Assembly: GCA_013420905.1 (NCBI GenBank)
Contig: JAAXNY010000001.1
Coordinates: 2,914,001-2,978,000, forward strand
DNA from: Collybia mongolica
Lineage: Eukaryota > Basidiomycota > Agaricomycetes > Agaricales > Clitocybaceae
Direction of reading: 5' to 3'
Length of the DNA stretch: 64,000 nt
The position numbers and the translations under genes are program-made. Positions 21,755 to 32,812 of this stretch are shown here, piece by piece. Position 1 is the first letter of the stretch, and every line of letters starts with the position of its first letter. The notes beneath the pieces were generated by a model, which ran no database searches, had not been told where the DNA came from, and saw nothing but the letters and a program-made list of their open reading frames with translations.

Positions 21755-23408
21755 CTCGATTTCGAGGACAGAAAATGACTCAGAAGGTTGGGTGCCAATA
21801 AACCAAATGAAGCGACGACGAAGGCGACCTCAGAGGACGAAGGCAAGGTACTTAAGGCCCTCGGCTAGATAATTTGGTGGATGGACAAGCTCTGGCCATT
21901 GAGAACAATGGTGCATCGACTGTAGACACGATCAACATATTATAATTATTCCGGTCGCATTGTTCATTCAACTTGGATTCCGGATTGTGAGGGTTGGTAG
22001 ATTTCCCATCGGTCCGTTCTTAAAATTTAACGCAGCGACTGAGTATGCTGGGCCGATCCTCACCGTCCGTTGTTGAAGGCGATATTAGGGGCCGCAGGTG
22101 AAAAGTAGGGGCGGGGACCCTTGCCACCCTCCATTTCGGCATACCCCGTAGAGCACTAGTCGTTGTACCGCATTAATGAATGAGCAAACGCGTCGGCGTT
22201 GTGAGCGTGAGGCACCTCATCATACATAGTACTTTGTCCTTCGGTGAACAATATCCAAAAAAAGTGGATAAGCTCCAGATAATAATGGTGGTATGTTTGT
22301 TGCCAGAAATATCAACGGAAACTATGCCAGCGACCAATAAGTGCCCCTTAGGCCGTAAATTTGTCACCGGAGAACGTCGCGTTCACCGTTCCTTCGTCAG
22401 ATGACCAGGGTCTCACATTATTGGATTTGTGAGTCAATGACAACCTGCGAGCACTTCCAATAATAATAAAAATGTTGTTCAGTGTAAAGCAGATGTTAAT
22501 TAGTAATGAGTTTTACTTACCATCACCCTAAGAGACAACTGTGGTTCCACGGCTATCCGTATCGCAACGACTGAGTTCTTGGGGACGCCTAGAAAAGCTT
22601 TACTGTAGCTTCCTGTGATGCGGGCGTCTGTCATCATATCGACTAGATTATCCAAAGGCCAAGGATGTGTATTCGTTCAGAGGTACATTGGGTATGTAAA
22701 AGATAAAGATAGAGGATCCGGAGGAGAGCCTCCGAGTTGATGGAAATCGAATTCCCGTCGGGTAGTACTCGGATCAGAGCTCGAATTTTAAACCTCCATT
22801 TGGCAATTATCCGTGCTTTCCCCATCGATGCTACATCAAGGTTGTCTGCGACCATGCATTGACGGGCCCTAGGAGTGTAATAAGCCCTTGCACCATCTCC
22901 GAAACAGAGTTTCGTGAACTGTTCTTTTGAGTACCGAGGTTTCTATCTAGCACATGAATTGAATGACAAGTCCCATTAGACATGAGTACTTGAGCACTGT
23001 TGTAGGTATTGTTAGAGGAACTCTTCGTTTCGGATATTCATAAGAGGTAATCATAAGAATTGAGGCTGGTGTTCGCTTGCCCAATATTGCCATACTCGAC
23101 TTGACCATAGCTGGAGAGATTTGATGGTTTAATAAGCAGCGAATAGTGGAACAAACCAGGTCTTGTATCCCGAAATACACAGAGATTACACGGTGAAACG
23201 AACCGCGGGACCGATAAATAGATGTTGATACAACTTTTTCCTCCTATCTTCCCGAAAACCATCTTGCGTGAACTGAATGTGAAAACGAAGTGATGCTTGG
23301 TGATAATAATATAATGATCTATCAAATGAATTATTCGAGGCGGCTAGGGAGGATTAAAAACAATACTTGCATGTCACAATGTTAGTAGCGGGTAATATAC
23401 ACACACCC
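21755..23408. other. Spacer between kinase and second pheromone-like gene
   Basis: About 1.65 kb with only short random ORFs on both strands. I looked here for a Ste3-type receptor and saw no seven-helix pattern or receptor motif. The left end is the kinase 5' flank. Confidence 0.45.
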
Positions 23409-23588
23409 CTAAGCAACAACGCGGTAAACAGTGCTGCCTCCGCCACCGCCTTCTTCATCGGCAATAGTGTATCCTTCGGAACGCGCAAAGACAACGCAGT
23501 AGACAGTGCTACCACCTCCACCACCCTCTTCATTGGTGGGGTAGGAGTCGGTGGTGGTAGAAGGGTTGGTGATGGTGAAAGAGTCCAT
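23409..23588 (-). CDS. Pheromone-precursor-like paralogue with lost CaaX cysteine
   Basis: A 59-residue ORF of exactly the same length as the 19056-19235 gene, identical at 49 of 59 positions and starting MDSFTITNPS. It keeps both EEGGGGGSTVY units and the internal CVV, but the C-terminal box reads RVVA instead of CVVA: the codon is CGC where the paralogue has TGC. Without a cysteine at the fourth position from the end it cannot be prenylated, so it should not give an active lipopeptide pheromone. It may be a recent pseudogene, a decoy or a sequence error. The upstream region shares promoter blocks with the paralogue. The gene faces the other copy across the kinase gene. Confidence 0.7.
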   Translation of the reverse strand: MDSFTITNPSTTTDSYPTNEEGGGGGSTVYCVVFARSEGYTIADEEGGGGGSTVYRVVA

Positions 23589-23706
23589 TATGGAAGTGTA
23601 AGATGTGCGAAGAAGAGAGGGCGAGAAGGTATTGGTAGGCGAACCTGGTTTGTTGCAGAGTCAGAGGAGAGAATTTATATTTTACGCAGATACGGCCGCA
23701 TTGTGC
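23589..23706 (-). promoter_or_regulatory. Promoter of pheromone-like gene 2
   Basis: Read on the minus strand it has GCACAATG (23706-23699), a TATA box TATAAA (23679-23674) and AGGTTCGCCTACC (23646-23634), the same order and similar spacing as upstream of 19056. Conserved non-coding blocks show the duplication included the promoter. Confidence 0.55.
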
Positions 23707-24875
23707 GAATTTGGCGTGGATCCATGGGCGCAACTTAGATTATAGATGCTGGCCGAAGGACAAATGGATGACTCTGCAGACCCTGGCCCGCGTTTGTGCG
23801 GAGCCAGTCCCCATAACAAAAGATTTCTCATGGACTCCGCTGCAAGCTTTGTTATTGGCGGTATCTCTGATAGTCGTATCGAATAACACCGAATAGAGGT
23901 CAGGATCTAGGGCAGTGAAATTACGACGGGGTACATACGCATGATGTGATAGAGAGGTAATGAGGTCGACATGAGGCGTCTAATCTTGATTGAGTTATTC
24001 TGAGACTCTAGCTGGGGATTGAATAGCCAAGGCACGACTGCAGCTGCCCATACGTGCTAATTTTGTTTGGCCTGTTATGCTGCGGTCTCTAATATGATAA
24101 CTACAAGGGATCATGACGATGAGACGGTCATTGTCTATCCAGCAGTTGCAGGGAAGGACGGTGCATAATAAGGCACAACGGTCTACCGTTCCCCTCGCTA
24201 AGGATACGCCTAGCGATTGACGTTTGGGTCACATAGTGGTATGAACCCGTTGTTTAGCGACAACGTCTGCGAAGGTGAAATTCGAATCGGCACTGCATCT
24301 GAGAAACAAAGTGAGCGTCGTTGGGTGTTCCTAACTCCGATCGTCGACGTTTCGGTCTTCACAAGCTTCACCACGTGCATGATCCGTTATTTCAGTGCTC
24401 TTCAACACTCTGCATGGTATGAGTACTAGTCATCCCGGCTTTACATGTTCTGTGGACGATACACAAGAAAAGATTCGACAATACTTGGCTCGAGAATAAA
24501 TTTGTACAAGAAGTGCGTGGTAATGTTACAATGCTAGGGAATAGACAGAAGACAGACATAATGGGATACATACTAGATGGGTCCTTCAAACGAGAGGTAC
24601 ATTATATCCAAAAAGCCCATGTGAGTTTCAAAATCAGATGAAAAGAGAGGTATCAATATTATGCGAAAAATCAAGGACTGTGATCTTTTGATCATGCGAA
24701 GTGCTATGGAGAACTTTAGTGTGGTGAACATGAACGGCTCAGGTCAAACGCACCTAACAATCCTCGCGACGTCAAATTTGACATCAAATATATGACTTGT
24801 ATGTGTATTATTAAATTCCCTTATTAATTTACCTGTTGTCTGAGTTAGGGAACCATCTCATAAGATAAGTTGAAT
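23707..24875. other. Spacer
   Basis: No convincing gene; only short ORFs without recognisable motifs. The right end is the 3' flank of the F-box/WD40 gene. Confidence 0.5.
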
Positions 24876-27800
24876 TTACATACCACTACCAAGGTCCCAT
24901 AACTTGACGGTCTTATCATAGCTGGCGCTAACTAGTCTTCCACTGCGAGGGTCAAATGAAAGTGCCCGCACCAAAGCTTCGTGTCCTACCAGCGTCCGCA
25001 AGCATTCACCTGTTGACGCAGACCAAAGTTTAATTTTGCAGTCATTAGAGCCCGACACGATCAGATCGTCCTTGAAATCAATCGCAGTGTTGAAATGAGT
25101 GTGGAAATACGAATACAAGTCTCATACCTTGAACTCGATGCAAGCCAGTCCGCGGTCATGACCCTCAAATGTCCGCACTCTCTCCCCCGTGTCGATGTCC
25201 CAGAGAATCATCTTCCCGTCCCCACTAGCACTCACCTGAAGAAGGTTTGGTGAGAGTAGCGAGGGAAAAAGAGTTTTCGAGCACGTACCACCCTATCCCC
25301 CTGAAGTCCAACAGCGTTTACAGGACCTTCATGACCGCGAAGGGTCTGATATAGGTCAAGAGTGTTGCGGTCCCAGATACGAATAACTGCATCCTTCGAG
25401 CTTTAGAAGAAAACAGAGAAACGCAAGTTAGTATAAATATGATCGACGAAGAAGGGAAGGTTCATACCAGCTCACAATCCAGCGCTTGTCGATCCGCAAA
25501 TCCAAAACACCACCTTTGTGGCCCTTGAGCACAGCCCTCACCTCTCCGATTACTTCCCTGTCCGGTGCACTACCCCCGGGTTGATGCCAAACTCCTCCGT
25601 CCATACCAGACCTCAAGCTCGAGTTTCCTGAGGCATCCCCAGGGCTGATGTCGCTGCCACTTATCTGTCGACCGCTGTACAGATCCCACACACAAACTGA
25701 ACAGTCACTGCTGCCGGTGACCATGAAACCCCTCTTTTTGTTCCCACCATTCCTTCGCATGACTTCGACCACCTCCTCAGCAGTTTTGCGATGGGCACCA
25801 GCAACTTCTTCCTCCAAATCTTCGCCTGCCCAATCCTGATCCCAATCTCCTTCAAATTTCAGACATAGGACGCTACCACGGTGTACTCCCCAGAATGTTG
25901 CCAAAAGCGCTCCGGTCGTCAAACTCCACACCTTGATCGTTCTGTCCCTTGAGCCTGTTATGATTCTTCGCGAATCAAACTCTAAGCAATACACACTATC
26001 CAACATGATTAGTGTTTGAAGGGCGGTCGAAAATAGTAAACCCGATCACTGACCTGTCGGTGTGTCCACTTAAATTTAGAACTTTAGGCTCGTACGTTCC
26101 TTGGGTTTGAGCTTTATTGGGTGAAGGGGGATTTGAGATACGAGAGCAATCGTTTAAGGACCCACAACCAATCCATCGTTTATCTAGTTCCATCCGCTCG
26201 CGGTAGAGAATGCGCCAATCTAAACGAAGTGGTGCCTGCGTCACTGGGATCGCCATGGAGGGTGGCCGGCTAGTGGCAGGTGAGAGTAATCGAGTGTGCG
26301 CGAGCATCGGTAGAGGCATATGTATCTGCAACGGAGAAATAGGTGCTATGGGGGCCGGTATTCGAGATGAAGAGGGGGAAGGAGACAGCGAGTTAGAAGA
26401 AGCCCCAGAAGGTGAAGAGGCCGGGGAGCCGAATAATGAGGTCGTTGTAGAGGAGGTGAGAAGTTTCTTCTTCTTCCTTATGGCCAACCTCATTCTCATG
26501 CTTGCCCTTGCACTCGTGATCGGGATTGGGGTAGGGATCGGAGTCTCCGCGGGTGTGAGAAATATTTCTTTCAATGAACCTTGTCTCGACAGGGTCGGAC
26601 GGTGGGGAGCATATTTAAGCCTTCCATACTTATTAGCTCGCCTCAAATCCACATCCCACCTTGAGAGAAACAACGCTCTCCAGACAGTATTGTCGCTCGC
26701 TAAAGCATGCCATGTTTTGGACACGGAACGGCACGCGAGGAGTGTGGCGAGCCTATCTTGAGCGTCTTGGGCTTGGTCAATTGCGAAATTCGATGTTATG
26801 GAATGTCGAATCTGGTCAGAGGCTCGGGGGGCCGGTGAGGAAGAATAGCGATGGAAGGTAGAGAATGTCGTGGCTCCAATAGAACATGACCTTGAGTCCG
26901 ACGAGCAGAGAAGAGTAAGAATATACAAAGCTATCTCAGTTGGAAGTAGAGATAAGATGTCTGGGGAAAAGATATGAATGCCCAATTTACACCGCACAGA
27001 AGATGACAACCCACCAATTCCAGTTACTGCCCTGATGTCAATAAAACATGCTTCATCATCAATCGCGATGAGTTCTCCCTCTTCTCCATCCAAGGGAGCT
27101 AGATCACTATAATCAACATGACGCGCCGGCTCAGGGTCGTAATCGAAGATTAACCCTTTACCCTTTGTGAAGGTGTTATACCTTGTGGAGGGCGGGCTAG
27201 GAGTTGATGGGGGTGACGGGGTTGGGCTGAAACTACGACCTGGGGATGACAGAGCATCCCATATTCTAGGCAGTATGGACTTGAAAGGAGTATGTGGAGC
27301 GCCAGGGCGACTTGTGCCTGGGCTCGATACTGACGCTGACAACACACGTCTACCAAATGTGGCGCTGGATGCTGAACGTTGGTGCATATAACCAAACCCT
27401 CCATGTACTGAGCCATGATATGCATACCGGTATGGGTACCGCGCATTATCGTCGGCAGGGTCGAAGTCAATGATTGAAAAATCTGATGTGGGAGCAGGTG
27501 AAGAAGGCCTAGTGATTGTGTGTGTGTGCGGCACAGAATACGACGATCCATCCACAAGATCCAAATCATTGTCTGGACCTAGGTCGAGGTCATTCGTCGT
27601 AAGAAAAGGCGATCCCAGGACGCTGTTGAGGAGATGGGAGAACCGGGGATTCACCGTGGGTACAGATGACAACGACGAAGATCGGATGTGGTTCGTAGGA
27701 GCCATGGGAATGGGTGGACTTGCTCTACGCCTTGGATTCGAGGGCCCAGCCGCTACGTACTGTGGTGAGAGAGCGATGCTCATCGTGGGTAACGATGGAG

Positions 27801-27894
27801 AGAACAATGGCAGTGACGAAGAACGTCTCCAGTTCGTTGTTCTTGTTCCAGTTCCAGTCCCGTGATCAATGACCCTGTATTTCATTTCTGACAT
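24876..27894 (-). CDS. F-box and WD40-repeat protein (SCF substrate adaptor)
   Basis: An SCF ubiquitin-ligase receptor: the F-box binds Skp1 and the WD40 propeller selects substrates. The long first part (about 26030-27894) is Ser/Pro-rich and disordered, then has the F-box at about 26600-26880 (LLPTEIALYILTLLCSSD, ACRSVSKTWHALASDNTVWR). After DKRWIGCGS come the repeats: NLSGHTD joined to YCLEFDSRRIITGSRDRTIK, GFMVTGSSDCSVCVWDLYSG, a repeat centred near 25400, VVSASGDGKMILWD, DLIVSGSNDCKIKLW and RLVSASYDKTVKLWD. At least six to seven blades are visible across about five exons. The start is uncertain: 27894 (MSEMKYR) and 27783 (MSIALS) are both in frame. A GTATGT immediately before the apparent stop suggests a tiny final exon. 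Confidence 0.88.
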
Positions 27895-30143
27895 CTTGTT
27901 AGGAACGGGCACAAATTGAACTTGAGTGACAACGGTCAAGTTTGGGACAACGTTCATTACTGGCTTGTTCATAGACCGCCACAGTTAAGTATCCAGCGTC
28001 GGCCGGTAAAAACGCGGCAAACACTCCGCGGGTTGCATCGAACATGCTTTCGCGTCGCGGTGGAGTCAGCGATCACATCACCAGCATCTGCTCAAACCGT
28101 CTCAGTGTCTTTCAACGCCAATTGCTAGGTTCATTTCAGAGTTGTTGAGGAAAGTACACTCGCATACTGACTAATAGTAAACTAATGGTTCGAGTAGGGA
28201 CTAAAATACTCAACAGCATTGCCTATCTAACGACTCAAAAGCAAGCCCTCCGTCCATGTCCCGAGGTCCAATGCTGTGCAGGAAATTTCCTTGAGTATGA
28301 TCATGACGCGTGTAAGAGTACCCATATCACACATGCTGTCTGACCCTCAGCCCAATGTGTTTTAGCGCTCTGATACCATGGACTTCCAAACATGTTTCCA
28401 CACGCGATATTGCTTGAGGGTTGGTAACACCTTTTTACAACCATACTAGCCAATAACGACTATCATATATATTGAAAGTAGAGCTCCGCGACCCCGACGA
28501 TCAAAATTTCACTTCGAAAACACGACTATTTAATTCGAATCGTTCCGCACGGTTTAGTGATTGGCGCGATCGAAGTAGCGTTTTACTCGTTCCACTACCG
28601 TCTTCTCTCGACCAAAGTCCAGGAGTTTGAAGATGAACGATACCTATGTGCACGAGAGCGACCAAACCTGTGGTGTCGGATCATTGTCTGGTTTTTTCGG
28701 ATCTTTCATCCCCACCAGTTAAGTCTGGGCTTGATGGCGTCGAGCTTAAAAGCATTACGTTGACCCATCCGAGTAAATGACAAAAGGTAGGATCTCGTGA
28801 TGGAAGCACTAATAGCCTCTCACTAACCGTGACGCTCTCAAACGGTGTGTGTTCAGGCTTCTATTGTGATATTGACGCTGAATTTGCAGCCGACAGGAAG
28901 ATGACCAGAGAAGGACTTAATTCGGGCTCTCGGAAAGTCATGAAAGAAGCCAACGACAGCGTGCTCGGCTATGTTCTAGAAGACGCGACTACTGGCAGTT
29001 CCGGTTTTCCGTGTCGGACAAAAACGTATACACTCTTGCAGAGAACGAGTTATCGATTCGAAAACACGACACGAGCGTGCCTAATTCTTGTCCTTATTCT
29101 ACAACCTTATATTGGCTGCGAAAAAATCGTTGTTCCTTCCCTTTCCAAAAAGTTTCTCAATACAGATGGCCAACTTCCCGTTGCTCGATATTTATGAGGG
29201 CTTCCAGCAACTCCGCGTCTTTTTAGCACAATGCTGTCTTGTCTGATGACTCTAGGTTTTGTATCGCATGTCCAAAAGGTTGCATTAGTGCAATGTGTAG
29301 GCGCGCCCTACCAAAATAATGCTCTTGTCGCCAAACTGTATATTGAGGGATTAACAAAGAAACGAACATCAATAGTTCGTTCGGGCCTTAATTTTGCAAG
29401 CTCCTGTTGCAAGTGCCTTTCACACTTGCTTTCGATTCTTCTCTGGTTCGTACCCTTCCACATGGTGCTCTTTTATCACCTCCACTCACTATGTGTCCTT
29501 CACTAGCTTTTCACTTATGTCAGACAGGTACCAACGTTTGGGACATAGTCGTTAGGAGATGTTTTACAGTCGTTCACTACGTTATGGTCTACCATTGCTG
29601 TCCTCAACACATGAAACGACCTACACCGAATGTCACTTGTTTTGTGGACGCAAACAGCGTCGACCTTTGAGCGAGGGACCGCGGGGCCTTCATATAACTT
29701 TATCACTCTTGGTTGCGGTTCGACAAATCCCAGGGCGTCGAACAGTACTGCTGGAAAGGAGAAGTAATTTTGCTTGAAGGCACGGTTTCATAACGATAAA
29801 CAGGTGCCTTCCCTCATAACCATGTATCATAATTACCCTCCAGGCGCTGCCGCAAACAAATGAAAGAGCCTCATAATTGATCTTGGTGATTATTTATATT
29901 CGGCTTTACCCTGATATTGGGATGAATGTAGCATTCGCTCTTCCAATGTTCGAAACATCAGTAATATACCTTGTGAAGAGTGTTGATCACGAACATTATT
30001 TGTCCCTTACAGGCCTTACCCCTTGGTAACTGGTACAACCTAGGTAACATTCTAGCAATGATATCGTATGATACTGGTTATTTCTATTCGCGTGCCTCCG
30101 ATGGGTCCTGCAAATCCCCCTCGCGCCTAGTGCAAGGGCGCGC
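27895..30143. other. Gene-poor spacer
   Basis: About 2.2 kb. The left part is the 5' flank of the F-box gene. ORFs at 28829-29197 and 29231-29506 show no domain, and no intron pattern connects them. No repeat or RNA gene was recognised. Confidence 0.45.
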
Positions 30144-32042
30144 TCAGACACTACCGGAATCTGGAACCTTGGCATTTTGGTGTCCGACGATGCGCTCAAT
30201 TACAGCCTTCACGAGCTCCACATCGGGACGTTCTACATCTATAACGCGCTTCTCTTTTTCCAGCAAGCCACGGAACTCGTCGGGTAATATGTCGCGGTCG
30301 AAATCGAAATGTGATGAAGCTTCGAGTGCGCGCGATACGGCTTCGGAGAACTTGGCGGGATGGGCGGTTGAGAGCACAATTTGAATGGTGGTTGGGGTAC
30401 TAAGATAAGTTTTTTGTAAGTATATTTAAAGCAAGTTGGGAGGGAACATACTTCTGGCTTGCGACGATTTTTGCTGCGGCAAGGCCCACAGAGGTATGAG
30501 GGTCAGCAATATAAGATTCTTTTGCAGTGAAGTACTCCTGGATCGTCTTGAGGGTCTATTACATGGTCCATCATTGTTATGATATAAAGTTCGAGCAAGA
30601 AGAACGAACCTCTTGGTCTGAAATCCTCTCAGCCACAAAGTCCCGTCGTGCAGCCTCGAGGATGACATCAGGCAGCTCAACACGACCGTTGGTTTGCATA
30701 TTGCTCATCCAGCTGCTCACTAACTGACCGGCTTCACGTTTCTTCTCAATAATATCACTGGAAGTTGTGCTCTCAAATGCGAGATACCATAACAGCCGCT
30801 CGAAATTACTTGAGACCAGAACGTCCATAGCGGGACTGAGCGTCTCCTTTACGCCACTCGAAGCTGTTCCCTGTTTGCCGTCCGATGAACCTTCAACGGG
30901 CGCGGTGGGACCTGACAAGTCCTGTGTAGTTGAGTCAATCTTTTCATATTTGCCACTCTTCCAAAACCTCGCAAGGATGTCATTTTCGTTCGTTGCCACG
31001 ACCAGCTTTGACATCGGTAAACCCATCCTCTTCGCGTAATAGCCCGCAAGGATATCACCGAAGTTTCCGGTGGGCACGACATATTGGACGTCGATCTCGC
31101 TAATCTTCGTACCACTTGGAAGTTGGGATTGGAGTTGGAAGAAAGAGTGGACATAATATACAGTCTGCGAAAGAATGCGTGCCCAATTGATGGAATTGAC
31201 AACGGCAAGTCGATGGGTGGAGTTGAAGTCTCGATCTGCGAATAATGCTTTGAGGATGTCCTGCATAATCACTCAGATGTTTTCCCCAATGAACGGTGGG
31301 AAGCTCACTTGACAATCGTCAAAAGTGCCCTTGACCGCAAGGTTGTGAACATTAGGGTCAGTGACCGTTGTCATTTGGGCTTCCTGTATAGGTGACACAC
31401 GACCCTTGGGATGCAGGATGAAAATGGAGATGTTGGCCTTGTTACGAAGCCCATAGATGGCTGCGCTGAAAGCATGTCAAGGTTTGATCCTGCTGTAGTG
31501 GTAGCTTTTGTCAAATACCTTCCGGTATCACCACTAGTGGCGCCCACAACTGTCAGCTTTTCTTCTTGTTCGCCACTAGTCTTTCTTGCGTTTCTTCGGA
31601 GAAGAAAGAATTCGAACAGATTTCCCACTAGCTGAAGAGCCACATCTTTGAACGCAAATGTTGGGCCGTGGAATAATTCCAGGGCGAAGGTTTTCTCGTC
31701 CAGTTTCTTCAACGGCGTAACATCTGGGTGGCGAAAAGTGCTGTAGGACTTTTCTACGAGCTGACGCAGCTCTTCTTGGGAGATCTCGTTTGGCGATATG
31801 TATAGGGATAAAATGGCCACGGAAAGTTCTGCAAACGAATAAGAACTCCAGTCCGACTGCCAGTTCTGTGGTAAAGAAGGGATAAATTCGGGAATATATA
31901 GGCCACCGTCGGGGGCGAGCCCCGTTAACACAGTCTATCATGTCGCTGGTATCAGTTATATTTCCAAAGCCTACGATAAAACAATACTAACCTCCTCGAA
32001 AGAAAGACTTTCGCCTGCTCCCCTTGTCGAGAAATACTTCAT
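30144..32042 (-). CDS. THR4: Threonine synthase
   Basis: This PLP enzyme converts O-phosphohomoserine to threonine, the last step of threonine synthesis. The start is at 32042: a short first exon MKYFSTRGAGESLSFEE, spliced to LTGLAPDGGLYIPEF, the classical N-terminus of fungal threonine synthases. The PLP lysine lies in ELFHGPTFAFKDVALQ. The phosphate-binding region VVGATSGDTGR follows, and an exon about 31320-31500 continues with IFILHPKGRVSPIQEAQMTT. The second half has VVNSINWARILSQTVYY, YVVPTGNFGDILAGYYAKRM and ATNENDILARFW. Further exons end in LSTAHPAKFSEAV and the tail closing at 30144. Several introns are present. All expected motifs are intact, so the gene looks functional. Confidence 0.95.
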
Positions 32043-32812
32043 GAGTGATATGGTATGAATAGGGGCTCCGAAACTTTATCGATGATTGCTGATCGAGTCA
32101 CTCACATTGCCCTGTCGTGATCATGAGTCATCGCGAATAGATTGGGGGTTCAAACCTTGTTTAAGCCCGTTCTTTTTTCAATCTACTTGGAGGATCCCGC
32201 ACAGGTATACTTGTAAGTTGAAGGCTATACGTGTGCACTTGGTAGAGTCTGGACGCGATACGGCCGAAAATGGGTTAGATATTTGAGGGGTTCGACCAGG
32301 GGGAATGACTTTTTGACTACTGCCTTTGAGAACGAGCGGTCTTTCAGAATTATCATTTACGGCGCATAAGAATGGTTAAAGAGCACAACACCTGCAGGTT
32401 GGCGAATGCGTATGTGTTCTGTCAAAATTATGCACTGCACTTAACAAAACATCGGAACCACACGAAATTGACGCATAGTCACGTGATTGGCAAGGGCGGC
32501 GACAAAGAATAACTTTCGACTGATTATTATGATGGATTTACAAGATTTTGTGCCGAGAAATGCGCATTAAGGGATGAAGAATCGGCAGTCGAAGAGGACA
32601 ACATCGACATCAAGTTGAATTTGGATACAGGTGGTATTAATTGCATTTCTAGATCTTTGCCTTGGGTACACGATCACGTGTTTGCGTGTTGTTCCAGGGT
32701 TAGCAATGTTGACAAAACCTTTTTCAAACCACAATTCGCTAACTTTAACCGTACCCCGCCAACAGCAAAGGCCGCCTATGCACGATCATAGAAAGATCTA
32801 TTGAAACGAATC
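32043..32812. promoter_or_regulatory. Divergent intergenic region, THR4 / SAP-domain gene
   Basis: A 770-bp spacer holding both promoters. TCACGTGA-type sequences occur: AGTCACGTGATTGG at about 32478-32491 and GATCACGTG at about 32672-32680. These CACGTG E-boxes could bind bHLH regulators. No gene was recognised here. Confidence 0.4.

Noticed and set aside
21755..23408. Possible Ste3-type receptor between the pheromone-like genes
   Set aside because: Searched both strands for seven hydrophobic segments and receptor motifs; only short random ORFs were found.
28829..29506. ORFs in the spacer after the F-box gene
   Set aside because: No recognised domain and no splice signals linking them.
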